In this document: in pieces, positions 55,946 through 64,000 of the stretch | Position numbering within the stretch: the first letter of the stretch is position 1 | Layout: every line of letters begins with the position of its first letter | Assembly (NCBI RefSeq): GCF_000186865.1 | Contig: NW_008705568.1 | Location: forward strand, 583,513-647,512 | Direction of reading: 5' to 3' | Origin: Aureococcus anophagefferens | Lineage: Eukaryota; Sar; Pelagophyceae; Pelagomonadales; Pelagomonadaceae | Length of the DNA: 64,000 bases | Program-made: the position numbers and the translations under genes | The notes under the pieces: model-generated | What the model was told of the DNA's origin: nothing | The model's database searches: none | Seen by the model: the letters and a program-made list of their open reading frames with translations, nothing else

Positions 55946-57802
55946 TCAGAGCTGGTTGGCCTCGTCGAGCTCCGCGCGCGTGGCGAAGCCCGCGCGGAGC
56001 CGGTCCATCTCGACGACGTCGTCGGGGGGCTGGTCGTCCTCCGGGTCGTCGTCGGGCCCGGCCGCGTAGGCGATCTTCGCGAAGGACTCGGCGAGGTCCG
56101 GGCGGCGGCGGCGCACGTAGGCGTCGGCCGCGCGGAAGACGCTCCGCGCGACGGCGTCGAGGGGCGCGAGCTCCCCCTCGTCGCCCCGCGGCGTCGCCGC
56201 GGCCGCGGCGGCGGCCTCGAAGAGCCGCGTCGCGGCCGCGAAGAGCACGCGGACGTCGTCCGCGGGCCGCCGGAGGGGGCCGCAGGCCGCCGCGGCCATC
56301 TCGAGGGACCGGACGAGCGCCTCGGTCTCCGGCGGCGCGCCCGGCGGCGCCGCGTGGTCCGGCGCCGCGGCGCCGTCGCCCGTCGCGCGCGCCGCGCGCG
56401 ACGCGTGGACGGGCCGCGTCCGCGCGGACGTCGGCGGCGACGGCGTCACGGACGGCGCGACGGCCGCGGCGTCGGCGGCCGCGGCGTCGCGGGCCGGCGC
56501 GGCGTCGCGGGCCGGCGCGGCGTCGCGGGCCGGCGCGGCGGCGGCGTCGGCGTCGGCGTCGGCCCGGGTCGCCGCGGCGGCCGGCGCGGCGGCCGCGGCG
56601 TCGGCGTCGGCCTGGATCGCGGCCTTGGCCTCGGCCTGGATCGCGGCGGCGGCCGCCGCGAGGTCGCCGTGGGAGCCCGCGCGCGAGAGGCGCCGCAGGT
56701 GCGGGTGGCGCGCGACCCAGGGGTGGCCCGCGAGGTCCTCGATTGTCGGCCGGTCCGCCGGGTCCTCCGTGAGCGCGCGCTCGAGGAAGCCCTTGGCCTC
56801 CGCGGGCAGCGTGGACTCCCGGAGCGCGTCGCCGAGGTCCGCGAGGGCCAGGGCCAACGCCTCGGCGAACTCGGGGCGGTCGCCCGTGAGCTTGGACGCG
56901 GGCAGCCACCTGTCGGAGAACCACTGGCGGCCGAGCAACAGCTCGAGCGCGACGCAGCCGACGGACCAGACGTCGACCTTGAAGGGGTCGTAGTCGGGCG
57001 CCGTGACCATCTCCGGCGGGAAGAAGCCCGGCGAGCCGCAGAACGCGGTGCCGCGGTCGCCCGCCGCGTAGCGGTCGGACATGCCCAAATCCGTGAGGCG
57101 CACGTCGGCGACGCGGCCGTCCTGGGCCGTGACGAGCACGTTCTCGGACTTGATGTCGTGGTGGACGACGCCCGACGCGGCGAGCGCCGTGCACGCCGCG
57201 ACCAATTGGCTGACGACGTGGCGCGCCGCGGGCTCCGGGCACACAAAGTCCGCGTAGGCGTCGCCGACGTGGCCGTAGAGGTCGCGGCCGCCGTGCTCGA
57301 GGACGAGGTAGAGGCGCGTGCGCGTGTGGACGACGTCGACGAGGCGCGCGACGTTGGGGTGCTCGACCGCGCGCGTGTGCGCGACCTCGTTGTTCAGGCG
57401 TTTCGCGGCCTTGTAGCGCGCCGCGCGGCTCTTGTCGACGATCTTCAGCGCGACGCGCTCGCCCGTGCGCCGGTCCCGGCCCTCGCGGACGACGGCGGAG
57501 GAGCCGACGCCCAGCGTCGCGCCCACGGCGTAGGGGCCCAAGAACCCGTCGGACTCGGCGACGCCGTCGTCGACGGCGGGCAGCCCCGACAGGACCATGT
57601 CGGGCCGCACGAGCCGGTTCCAGATGAGGTCCGCGTTCTCGGCCTTGGCGCTCGCGTACTTCTGGCGCAGGACGCGCACGTTGTCCGCGAGCTCGGCGCA
57701 GCGCCGCTGGAGCGACTCGCTGTAGTCGACGACGTCGAGGTAGGCGTCCTGGAGCTCGGGCAGGGGGATGTTCGCGATGGCGCGCCGGCGGTTGTGGCGC
57801 AT
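55946..57802 (-). CDS. Divergent Ser/Thr protein kinase with Ala-rich C-terminal region
   Basis: A 618-aa protein. A coiled-coil start (DAYLDVVDYSESLQRRCAEL) precedes a kinase domain at about residues 90-365: YAVGATLGVGSSAVVREGRD, VALKIVDKSRAARYK, VVHHDIKSENVLV, LTDLGMSDRY, SPGFFPPEMV and VDVWSVGCVALELLLGRQWF. The catalytic-loop Arg is His (HHD for HRD) and the metal motif is DLG for DFG, but Lys, Asp and Asn of the active site remain, so activity is plausible. The C-terminus has tandem APARDA units and an Ala-rich helical domain. Closest in general shape to CAMK/SNF1-type kinases; no specific subfamily. Start at 57802. Confidence 0.75.
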   Translation of the reverse strand: MRHNRRRAIANIPLPELQDAYLDVVDYSESLQRRCAELADNVRVLRQKYASAKAENADLIWNRLVRPDMVLSGLPAVDDGVAESDGFLGPYAVGATLGVGSSAVVREGRDRRTGERVALKIVDKSRAARYKAAKRLNNEVAHTRAVEHPNVARLVDVVHTRTRLYLVLEHGGRDLYGHVGDAYADFVCPEPAARHVVSQLVAACTALAASGVVHHDIKSENVLVTAQDGRVADVRLTDLGMSDRYAAGDRGTAFCGSPGFFPPEMVTAPDYDPFKVDVWSVGCVALELLLGRQWFSDRWLPASKLTGDRPEFAEALALALADLGDALRESTLPAEAKGFLERALTEDPADRPTIEDLAGHPWVARHPHLRRLSRAGSHGDLAAAAAAIQAEAKAAIQADADAAAAAPAAAATRADADADAAAAPARDAAPARDAAPARDAAAADAAAVAPSVTPSPPTSARTRPVHASRAARATGDGAAAPDHAAPPGAPPETEALVRSLEMAAAACGPLRRPADDVRVLFAAATRLFEAAAAAAATPRGDEGELAPLDAVARSVFRAADAYVRRRRPDLAESFAKIAYAAGPDDDPEDDQPPDDVVEMDRLRAGFATRAELDEANQL

Positions 57803-58592
57803 GGTGGGTGCGGGGGGCGGGGCGCGAGGGGCGGAATTCGTTCCGGATCGACGACGGGCCTTCGAGCGACCCCGCTGGACGTCGATGGAGTCCTGTGGAT
57901 GCTTGCGTCGCGACGTCGGCCACGAACTCTTGAGAGAGCTCTAAGGGACCTTTGAAGTCTCTGATGTTGCGGTTTTCCTTTGCTTTATGTAATTTTCACA
58001 GCCAACCTTCTCGGTCCACCACACCTTTCAAAGAATGCTTTAATTAGTGTTAAATGTCTGTTTGCGTTTGAGTTACGTAGAAAACACAACGCACGACGGC
58101 TGAAGTCCCGGTGAAGCTTGCATTTGAATAGAATGCGTCATTATATATAGAATAAAAAGTGGCCTTCCGGTCGCAGCTCTTTCACGAGTCTGGCTGGGCC
58201 GCGCCGCGGGCCGCCGGGCGTGCAACGCGAGCAGCTTCGCGCGCGTCGACGGCCAAGAGCTGCCCCACCGCGAGAGCTGCCCCACCGCGAGAGCTGCCCC
58301 ATCCGCGAGAGCTGCCCCACCGCGAGAGCTGCCCCCCATCCGCGAGAGCTGCCCCAAGTCGCGTGGAGCAACGATCTGCGACGCGGGCATCTAGAACGGG
58401 ACGCAGCGCCTCCTCGCGAGGTTCGACCGCGGCGCCTGCGGCGCTGGCCCGGCGCCGTCGGCCGCGCCGGGCCGCGCGGGCCGCCGCTCGCGCCGCGCGC
58501 GCGGGCCGTCCCGCCGCCGCGCGCGCGCGGCTCGACCGTGACCGCGACGCGTAAGCGGCGCGCCTCTTAGTTCCAGGCGACGAGCGCCGCGC
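57803..58592. other. Spacer with AT-rich patch and minisatellite
   Basis: About 790 bp. The part 57950-58160 is markedly AT-richer than the surroundings. The right part holds a minisatellite (58255-58355) and low-complexity GC-rich DNA. No gene is supported. Confidence 0.55.
58255..58355. repeat. Minisatellite of about six 17-bp units
   Basis: The unit AGAGCTGCCCCACCGCG is repeated about six times, two copies carrying ATCCGCG in place of ACCGCG and one an extra run of C. It lies in non-coding DNA. Confidence 0.9.
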
Positions 58593-60391
58593 TCAGGCGG
58601 CCTGGTTGCCGACGCGCGTCGCGCCGGCCGGGTCGTCGGCGCCGCGGAGGATGAGCGTCCTCGAGAGGAACGAGTCGATGTTGACGTAGCAGCCCTCGAG
58701 GAGGCGCGCGGGCGTCGTCGCGGTAGGATCGACGCGCCCCAGGTCGAAGCCCTCGCGCGCGTGGAGCATGCGCCGCTGGTTGAAGAGGACTGCGTCGCCC
58801 GGCTTGAGCTTGAAGTGCACCTTGCGGCCGACGGAGTGGCCGCGCGCGCGCGCCGCGTCCGCGTCGTCGCCGTCGGCGGGCCCGCCCTCGTCCATGAGGA
58901 GCGCGAAGAGCCGCGCGGCGCGGTAGTAGGCGTCGGCGTCGTCGACGTCCGCGTCGAGGGGCCCCATGAACGGCGGCGCCCAGAAGACGCCCGTGACGTC
59001 GCCCTCGGCGTTCGTCTGGACGTGCGCGCGCCGGTACTCAATGGCCGCGGCGTTGGCGACGCCCGCCTGGGCGCGCGCCGCGGGCCGCATCTTGCGGAAC
59101 GTCGCCGGGATGCGCGCGAGCGCGGCGAACGCGTCCGGCGCGACGGCCCGGAGGTCCTCCGCGAGCGCCTGCGTGGAGATCAACCGGTGAGCCGGGACGT
59201 CCCGACCAAACTTTGACATTCTCTAGCTCGGCCAAATCGACGTCGATTCGGCTGATCTTTGGACGAATCGATCGCCCTCGTCGAGTTCTTGAAGCAGAGC
59301 CGAAGAACTTGTGTCAAGCCTTTCGAATACGCGCACATTGAAGTCGGGTTGAAGATTTGAGTTCCACGCGGGCGAGCGCGTGCGCGTCGTAGAGGTAGGA
59401 CGCGCCGCCCGCGACGTTCTCGTCGAAGTAGCGGCAGTGGAGGAGCTGGAGGCCCGGCGGCGACTCGTAGTAGCTTAGGTCCATGTGGGGCACGATGGGC
59501 AGGCTCGTGTAGGCCTGTGTGGAATTCAACCGCTGGTTTGGGTGGTCCTGACCAAACTTCAGAATTATCTAGTTCGGTCGAATCGAAGTCGATTCGGCTG
59601 ATTTTTGGACGAATCGATTGCTCTCATCGAGTTCTCGAAGCACGGCCGAAAGCCTCGCGTCGAAACCGTCGCGTACGCTCACATTGAAGTCGGGTTGAAG
59701 ATTTGAATTCCGCGCGGGCGTAGGCGACGTTGCGAGCGTCGCGCTGCGACTCGACGCGGAACGTGTCGCCGTAGATCTCCGTGTGGCTCAGCGGGCCGAC
59801 GCGCCGCGCGAGGTCCGCGACGGCGCCGTCGACGTTGGGCATGCCCGACACGACGACGAAGCCGTGCGCGAGCACCTGCGGCGCGCCGACGGTTTCGAAC
59901 GCGCGGGTCCGCCGCGGGACGCGGGCTCGCGCGAGCTCGCACATGGCGCCGAGGGCCGCGTCGTCGTGCTTCACGCGGTCCCAGCTGGCCCGCGGGAAGG
60001 GCGCCGTCGCCGCGCTCCAGGGCGTCGGCCCGCGGCCGTCGGGGGCCAGGCCGCGCGCGCGCGACCGGAGGAACGCGCCCGCCAGGACGTCGACGGCGCC
60101 GCAGGGGCGGACGATCTCGAGGTCGCCGCCCGCGGCCGCGGCCCGGCGCGGCGGCGCCAGGGGCACCGTGTCGACGTAGAGCAGCCGCTGGCCCGACGCC
60201 GGCTCGAAGCAGCGCGGCGCGTTGTCGTAGAGCCAGGCGACGTGGAAGTCCGCGGCGGCGCCGTCCCCGAAGGTCACGGCGACGCGATTCATCCGGATCG
60301 TCGCCGCGACGACGCGCCGCGGGTCGCCGACGGCGACGGGCGAGAACTCGGCGATCGCGACCGCGGCCAGGGGCGGCATGAGGGCTGCCAT
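58593..60391 (-). CDS. Gamma-butyrobetaine-dioxygenase-like (TauD/BBOX family) enzyme
   Basis: A 458-aa protein from exons 59726-60391, 59380-59514 and 58593-59168, both introns being introners. Fe(II)/2-oxoglutarate dioxygenases of this family hydroxylate gamma-butyrobetaine or trimethyllysine in carnitine synthesis. The N-terminus has the DUF971-like domain (DGAAADFHVAWLYDNAPRCF). The catalytic core spans the joins: VPHMDLSYYESPPGLQLLHC has the His-x-Asp iron ligands, VAGGASYLYDAHALAEDLRA follows, AVLFNQRRMLHAREGF supplies the distal His, and LEGCYVNIDSFLSRTLILR ends the core. An acidic insert (MDEGGPADGDDADAARARGH) is unusual. The exact substrate is inferred. The start is 84 bp from the divergent small-protein gene. 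Confidence 0.85.
59169..59371 (+). mobile_element. Introner element, family B (second intron of the dioxygenase gene)
   Basis: A 203-bp element with ends CTGCGTGGAGATC and GAGTTCCACGCGG and an exact 8-bp duplication GCGAGCGC (59161-59168 and 59372-59379). The intron is 59169-59379 (211 bp), donor GC on the minus strand, restoring YDAHALAEDLRA. Confidence 0.93.
59515..59717 (+). mobile_element. Introner element, family B (first intron of the dioxygenase gene)
   Basis: A 203-bp element with ends CTGTGTGGAATTC and GAATTCCGCGCGG. Flanks GTGTAGGC (59507-59514) and GCGTAGGC (59718-59725) match at seven of eight. The intron is 59515-59725, donor GC on the minus strand, restoring NVAYTSLPIVPHMDL. 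Confidence 0.92.
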
Positions 60392-60475
60392 GACTCGCGA
60401 GCGTTCTTGGTTTTGTTTTGGGTTTTTACGCGCTTCAAGCTGCCCGATTTTTCTAGCGCGCTAGCTGGGACGACG

Positions 60476-61168
60476 ATGGCCAGCCCCGACGAGCTCGCGG
60501 CGGCCGAGGGCTTCCAGTCCTTCATGACGGCGGAGACGGGCTTCGCCCAGGCCCCGAAGCGCAAGTCGCTGGCCAAGGTCAAGAGCCGCCTCAAGGACGT
60601 GAACGCGCTCAAGTTCATGCTCCACGACGTCGACTACTACCTGCGCCACGGGACGCGCAACACGGCGCCGCCGAGTTTCGACCCGGGCAAGCCCCTCTTC
60701 GAGATGCACCGCGGCGAGATGCTCCACCTCCAGCGCTGGGCCGGCCGCGAGGACAAGTTCCGCAAGGAGAAGGCGGAGAAATTGGCGAGGGTGAAGAAGC
60801 GGCGGGAGCGGGACGCGGCGTCCGTCGCGTCCCAGCGGTCCAACAGCTCGAACCCCTACAGCGACAACGCGTCCATCTCGTCCGTGGACAGCAAGTCCCA
60901 GGCCTCGTGGCACAAGTCGCCCAAGGGGCCCGGGCGGACGCTCGTCGGCGACGACGGCGGCGACCTCGGCACGAGGTCCACGCGGGGCAGCGTCAAGGGC
61001 CGGCAGCGGTCGTCGGCGGGCCAGGACGACTCGACGGCGCGGTCCGGGTCCCAGGCGCTCCGGTCCGGCATGAGCCCGTCCGTGCTGACCTACGAGCCGC
61101 TCCAGCGCTGCCCCAACACGAACTGCTTCTGCCGCAAGTTCTGGGGCGACGACGACGACGAGTTTTAA
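60476..61168 (+). CDS. Small basic protein with Ser-rich tail and CxxxxCxC end
   Basis: A 230-aa protein. The first half is helical and charged, with SLAKVKSRLKDVNALKFMLH, DVDYYLRHGTRNTAPPSFDP and FRKEKAEKLARVKKRRERDA. The second half is disordered and rich in Ser, Gly and Arg. It ends with CPNTNCFCRKFWGDDDDEF, where three Cys and an acidic tail suggest metal or partner binding. No named family. It ends 5 bp from the convergent thioesterase gene. Confidence 0.6.
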   Translation: MASPDELAAAEGFQSFMTAETGFAQAPKRKSLAKVKSRLKDVNALKFMLHDVDYYLRHGTRNTAPPSFDPGKPLFEMHRGEMLHLQRWAGREDKFRKEKAEKLARVKKRRERDAASVASQRSNSSNPYSDNASISSVDSKSQASWHKSPKGPGRTLVGDDGGDLGTRSTRGSVKGRQRSSAGQDDSTARSGSQALRSGMSPSVLTYEPLQRCPNTNCFCRKFWGDDDDEF

Positions 61169-61173
61169 CCCAC

Positions 61174-62397
61174 CTAAGTTTCGGTCGCCCGGGCCATGGC
61201 GGCGAGCTGGAGCCGCGCCTCGGCCCGCGTCGACGGCAGGACCCTCTTCAGGGGCCGCGGGCCGTCGACGGTGAAGACGAAGCTGAACGTGTTCGTGAGC
61301 GTCGACTCGCGCTTGTCCGGCCTCCAGACGGCGGCGGACACGTCGACGTGCATCGTCGTCCCCTCCGCGAAGACGACGTGCGACTTGAGCGCGAGCAGGC
61401 TCCCGACGTCGACGGGCCGGACGAAGTCGACGCGGTCCAGGGCCTTGGTCAGCGGCGCGGCCCCGCCGTAGGAGAACGCCGTCGCGAAGGCCAGCTCCAG
61501 CGCGCGCCGCATGAGCACGCCGCCGAAGACGCGGCCGGCGGTGTTCCGCTCCTGCGGGTGGCACATGAGCGCGTTGCGCAGCGACGTCGACGCCATGGGC
61601 ACGCAGCCGTCGTCGGCCTGGCCCGGGAAGTCGCGGGCGACGCGGCCGGGCCCGAGCAGCGCGTCGACGGCCGCGCCGTCGTCGTCGTCGGGGGCCCGCG
61701 CCGCGGCCGCGCGCCGCGCCTTGCGCGCCGCCTGCTTCGCCGCCGCCGCGGCGTGCCGCGCGCGCTCGTCGGCCGTCTCCGGCACGAGCGCCGGCACGGT
61801 CGCGGCGCCCGAGCCGTCGGCCTTGCGCGCGACGAACGTGAAGACGGCGCGCAGCGCCGCCGCGCCGTCCGCCCTTCGCAGCTCCGCGTAGATCTCCAGC
61901 GAGCTCCGCCCCGCCCAGGCGAGCTGCCCGACGAGCGCGTAGTCCTCGTCCAGGCTCAGGCGCTCGTCGACGAGCTCCATCTTCTCCATGGACGCCGTCA
62001 CGAGGATCGGCGGGTCCGTCGCGGCGTCGCCGTCGTCGACGTGCAAGAACGCGACGGACCCCGCGAGCGCGTCCATGTCCTCCAAGAGCCGGCCCACGCG
62101 GAGCGTGCCGAAGGCCGACTCGTAGCGCGACCGCAGCTCCGCGTCGCTCGTCAGCTTGTAGTCGACGCAGACGCGCGAGTGCGCGGGGACCCTCGAGCCG
62201 TCGGCCCGCGGCGGCGGCGGCGCGAAGGCGCCGTCGCGCAGCGCCCAGAGGTGCTGCGTGATGGCCGAGCGGTGCAGCGACGCGTCGCCGCCGCTGAAGC
62301 GTCGCGTCGTCCGCGCGCCGAGCGATGCGTCGGCGCCGCTGAAGCGTCGCGTCGTCCGCGCGCCGAGGCGCGCGAATCGGGCCAGCAGGAGCGTCAT
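61174..62397 (-). CDS. ACOT9-like acyl-CoA thioesterase, probably mitochondrial
   Basis: A 407-aa protein that would hydrolyse acyl-CoA to fatty acid and CoA. It begins with an Arg-rich, acid-poor presequence (MTLLLARFARLGARTTRRFS) typical of mitochondrial targeting, in which LGARTTRRFSG-A/G-DAS is duplicated in tandem. Two hotdog domains follow: the first around FLHVDDGDAATDPPILVTAS and DYALVGQLAWAGRSSLEIYA, the second at NTAGRVFGGVLMRRALELAF, which is the ACOT9 motif (His/Gly-x-Phe-Gly-Gly-x-Leu-Met-Arg), then VDFVRPVDVGSLLALKSHVV. An Ala/Lys-rich linker joins them. The ATG at 62397 was chosen because it opens the presequence. Confidence 0.83.
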   Translation of the reverse strand: MTLLLARFARLGARTTRRFSGADASLGARTTRRFSGGDASLHRSAITQHLWALRDGAFAPPPPRADGSRVPAHSRVCVDYKLTSDAELRSRYESAFGTLRVGRLLEDMDALAGSVAFLHVDDGDAATDPPILVTASMEKMELVDERLSLDEDYALVGQLAWAGRSSLEIYAELRRADGAAALRAVFTFVARKADGSGAATVPALVPETADERARHAAAAAKQAARKARRAAAARAPDDDDGAAVDALLGPGRVARDFPGQADDGCVPMASTSLRNALMCHPQERNTAGRVFGGVLMRRALELAFATAFSYGGAAPLTKALDRVDFVRPVDVGSLLALKSHVVFAEGTTMHVDVSAAVWRPDKRESTLTNTFSFVFTVDGPRPLKRVLPSTRAEARLQLAAMARATET

Positions 62398-62499
62398 ACT
62401 CTTTTTGCCACAGCCTGGCCTGCACTGCTGGCAGGGCTTTGTTGACTTCACCATGCACAGATCGTGCACACTCCCCGGTACACGTAAAAGCAACCCTCG

Positions 62500-63656
62500 T
62501 TAGAACGGCCTCATCTCGGGCATGTGCTGGCTGCCGACGTCGTCCCAGTACTTGGCGCAGTAGGAGTGGAGCGCGTTCTTGTGGTTCGCTTTCGGGCCGG
62601 CGTCGAAGACGCCGCCCCTCGACCCGAGGCAGCCCGGCGTCGCCGCGACCTGCGCGAGGCCGCGCTTCGGGCCGAAGGCGAGGTGGATCGTCGCGTCGGC
62701 CGGCGGCGCGTAGGCGGCCGCCGGCGGCTTCCCGGCGAGCGCGGCGAGCACGTTCTTCGCCGCGCACCGCCCCATCGCCGCGGCCTCGCTCGCGCCGGCG
62801 GCGTGCGCGATCTCGCCCGCCGCCCAGACGCGGGCCTGGCCCGCGCGCAGGCCGCCGTCGACGACGAGCTGGCCGCTCTTCGAGGACTCGAGCATGTCGA
62901 AGACCTCGCGGCCCATGTACTCGTTGCCGCCGCACCAGAACGCCTCGGTCGCTTTGATTTCGACGCCTTTTTTGGTCTTGATCGTCCCGTCCTTGAGGGT
63001 CACGGCGCCGCGCGTGCTCCGCTGCTTGGCGTTGATGGCGACGCGGTCGTCGAGGATGACGGCGATGCCCAGGTCTTTCAGCGCGGCCGCGCAGCGCTCG
63101 CCGAGCTCGGGCCGCGCGCCGCGCTGCGACGAGCAGAGCGACGTGCCCGAGTGGACCAGGGTGACGTCGTGCTCCCCGAAGCATTTCAACTCCGCGGCGA
63201 GCTCGCAGCCCGCGGGGCCGCCGCCGACGACTAAAACGCTCTTGTTCGCGTCGAGCTTGGCGGATTCCGCGCGGTAGGCCTTGAAGCGGTCGCCGACGGG
63301 CTTCGAGAAGTCGTCCTCGCCGGGGAACATGTAGCGCGCGCCGATGGCGATGACCACGGCGTCGGCGTCGAGGCAGGCGCCGTCCGCGCAGAGCACCGGG
63401 TCGGCTCCGTGAGGAGCATGCCCGTCGCCGCGTTGTCCAGGACCGTCCCCTTCTTCAGCGCGTGCTTCAGGGGCACGAACTGCTGCCAGGCGTAGGTCGC
63501 GTCGACGACGGCGCGCGTGGACGGCATGGGGATGTGGTAGTGCGTCGACCGCTCGACGACCGTGACCTCGCACGTCGCATCGAGCTCCTTGGCGCAGGCC
63601 ATGCCGGCGATGCCGCCGCCGACGACGACGACGCGCCGCTGCGGCGACACGGACAT
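62500..63656 (-). CDS. FSP1/AIFM2-like FAD-dependent oxidoreductase, apparently frameshifted
   Basis: Two frames are needed. From ATG 63656 to about 63408 the sequence reads RRVVVVGGGIAGMACAKELD, TVVERSTHYHIPMPSTRAVV and KHALKKGTVLDNAATGMLL. From about 63407 to 62500 it reads ADPVLCADGACLDADAVVIA, IGARYMFPGE, SVLVVGGGPAGCELAAELKC, VTLVHSG, then WAAGEIAHAAGASEAAAMGR. Together these form the double Rossmann fold of AIFM2/FSP1-type quinone or NAD(P)H oxidoreductases. The switch occurs without a usable intron, as if one base were missing near 63405-63412. It may be a true mutation or an assembly error. A substrate cannot be named. Confidence 0.7.
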
Positions 63657-63982
63657 GCGGCGGTCGGTTTGAGACTGCGCACGCAGGGTGCACCGGCGCG
63701 CGCCGCCGTCGGTTTCCGAGCTGCCAGCGCCCGCTCGCGGTCGCCGCGGCCGGGCTGCCTGAAACTGAAATTCTTCGGCCCTTGAATACCTCGAGTCGAT
63801 GTTGAATAGGAATTTGCCGACTCCCGACCCGCGCGCGGACCTTCAAACACCGCTCGCCGGCGCGCTGCGTCAGCCGCCGCTCCCACCAGAAAAAAGAAAA
63901 ATATGGCGTAGGTATTAGAAAGTGCGGACCGGCGACTCAAACCCGAGGGGCGCGCGGTCCCGCGAAGGCCGAAGGAGAAGAT
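63657..63982. other. Spacer at the right end
   Basis: 326 bp. It contains the promoter side of the FSP1-like gene. An A-rich run (63889-63902 on the plus strand) lies near the right end. No gene is supported. Confidence 0.45.
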
Positions 63983-64000
63983 CTACTTCTTCTTGGTCGC
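63983..64000 (-). CDS. Possible C-terminal end of a gene running off the right edge
   Basis: The last 18 bases read, on the minus strand, Ala-Thr-Lys-Lys-Lys-stop. A lysine-rich end before a stop is plausible for a coding end but the piece is far too short to assign. Confidence 0.25.
   Translation of the reverse strand, partial: ATKKK

Noticed and set aside
1..64000. CRISPR arrays, bacterial operons or insertion sequences
   Set aside because: None seen. Spliced genes, plastid leaders and GCN5/GSK3/TIPIN/PKD2 show a eukaryotic nuclear origin, not bacterial contamination.

Overview
The window is a very GC-rich, gene-dense stretch of a eukaryotic nuclear genome. It carries a TIC22-like protein with a signal peptide followed by a Phe-containing cleavage motif, and a TIC110-like protein; both belong to plastid protein import and fit an alga with a red-lineage secondary plastid (stramenopile). 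Eleven short DNA elements with terminal inverted repeats and 8-bp target duplications are spliced out as whole introns. This matches the 'introner elements' published for the pelagophyte Aureococcus anophagefferens, so the best guess is Aureococcus or a close relative. That assignment is inference from these features. One 50-N gap (28905-28954) shows it is a draft assembly.

Layout. 1-16.5 kb: TIC110 (cut by the left edge), a PRMT-like methyltransferase, a secreted GH51 glycosidase, an F-box-like protein, an LRR/SPRY protein with a RelA/SpoT-like domain, a NOX/ferric-reductase oxidase, a PEP-synthase-like dikinase, a membrane-anchored phosphatase and a repeat protein of possible ciliary type. 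16.6-28.3 kb: an EF-hand/SAM/FN3/FYVE-like membrane protein, a SPRY protein, a basic protein, two small targeted proteins (one TIC22), GSK3, a methyltransferase with an in-frame TGA and a small EF-hand-like protein. 28.3-30.2 kb: a less GC-rich, poorly coding segment with the gap, a tandem repeat and an inverted pair of tiny ORFs. 30.2-46.3 kb: a lipid-anchored small protein, an MTHFR-like tail-anchored enzyme, a disordered protein, a coiled-coil protein, a 2,688-aa armadillo-type protein holding four introners, a polyproline protein, a TIPIN/Swi3 replication-fork protein and an ankyrin gene with an in-frame TGA. 46.5-64 kb: a polycystin channel, a sirtuin, a CCT-domain regulator, an SH3-Rdx selenoprotein candidate, GCN5, a RelA/SpoT-like/TPR protein, a divergent kinase, a gamma-butyrobetaine-dioxygenase-like enzyme, a small basic protein, an ACOT9-like thioesterase and a frameshifted FSP1/AIFM2-like oxidoreductase.

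Organisation. Genes are packed head-to-head and tail-to-tail. At least eight divergent pairs have starts under 200 bp apart, and one convergent pair shares overlapping stop codons. Introns are of two kinds: small ordinary ones of about 50-54 bp (NOX, GCN5) and introners that make 200-, 211- or 214-bp introns. In every introner the duplicated target supplies the 5' splice site (GT or GC) and the element's inverted repeat supplies the 3' AG. Removing them restores reading frames exactly in six genes.

The most notable items are the introner system, the SH3-Rdx selenoprotein candidate with a SECIS-like hairpin just after its stop codon, an 88-bp intron flanked by a 12-bp repeat that may be another introner type, and two proteins carrying RelA/SpoT-like domains in unusual eukaryotic contexts.
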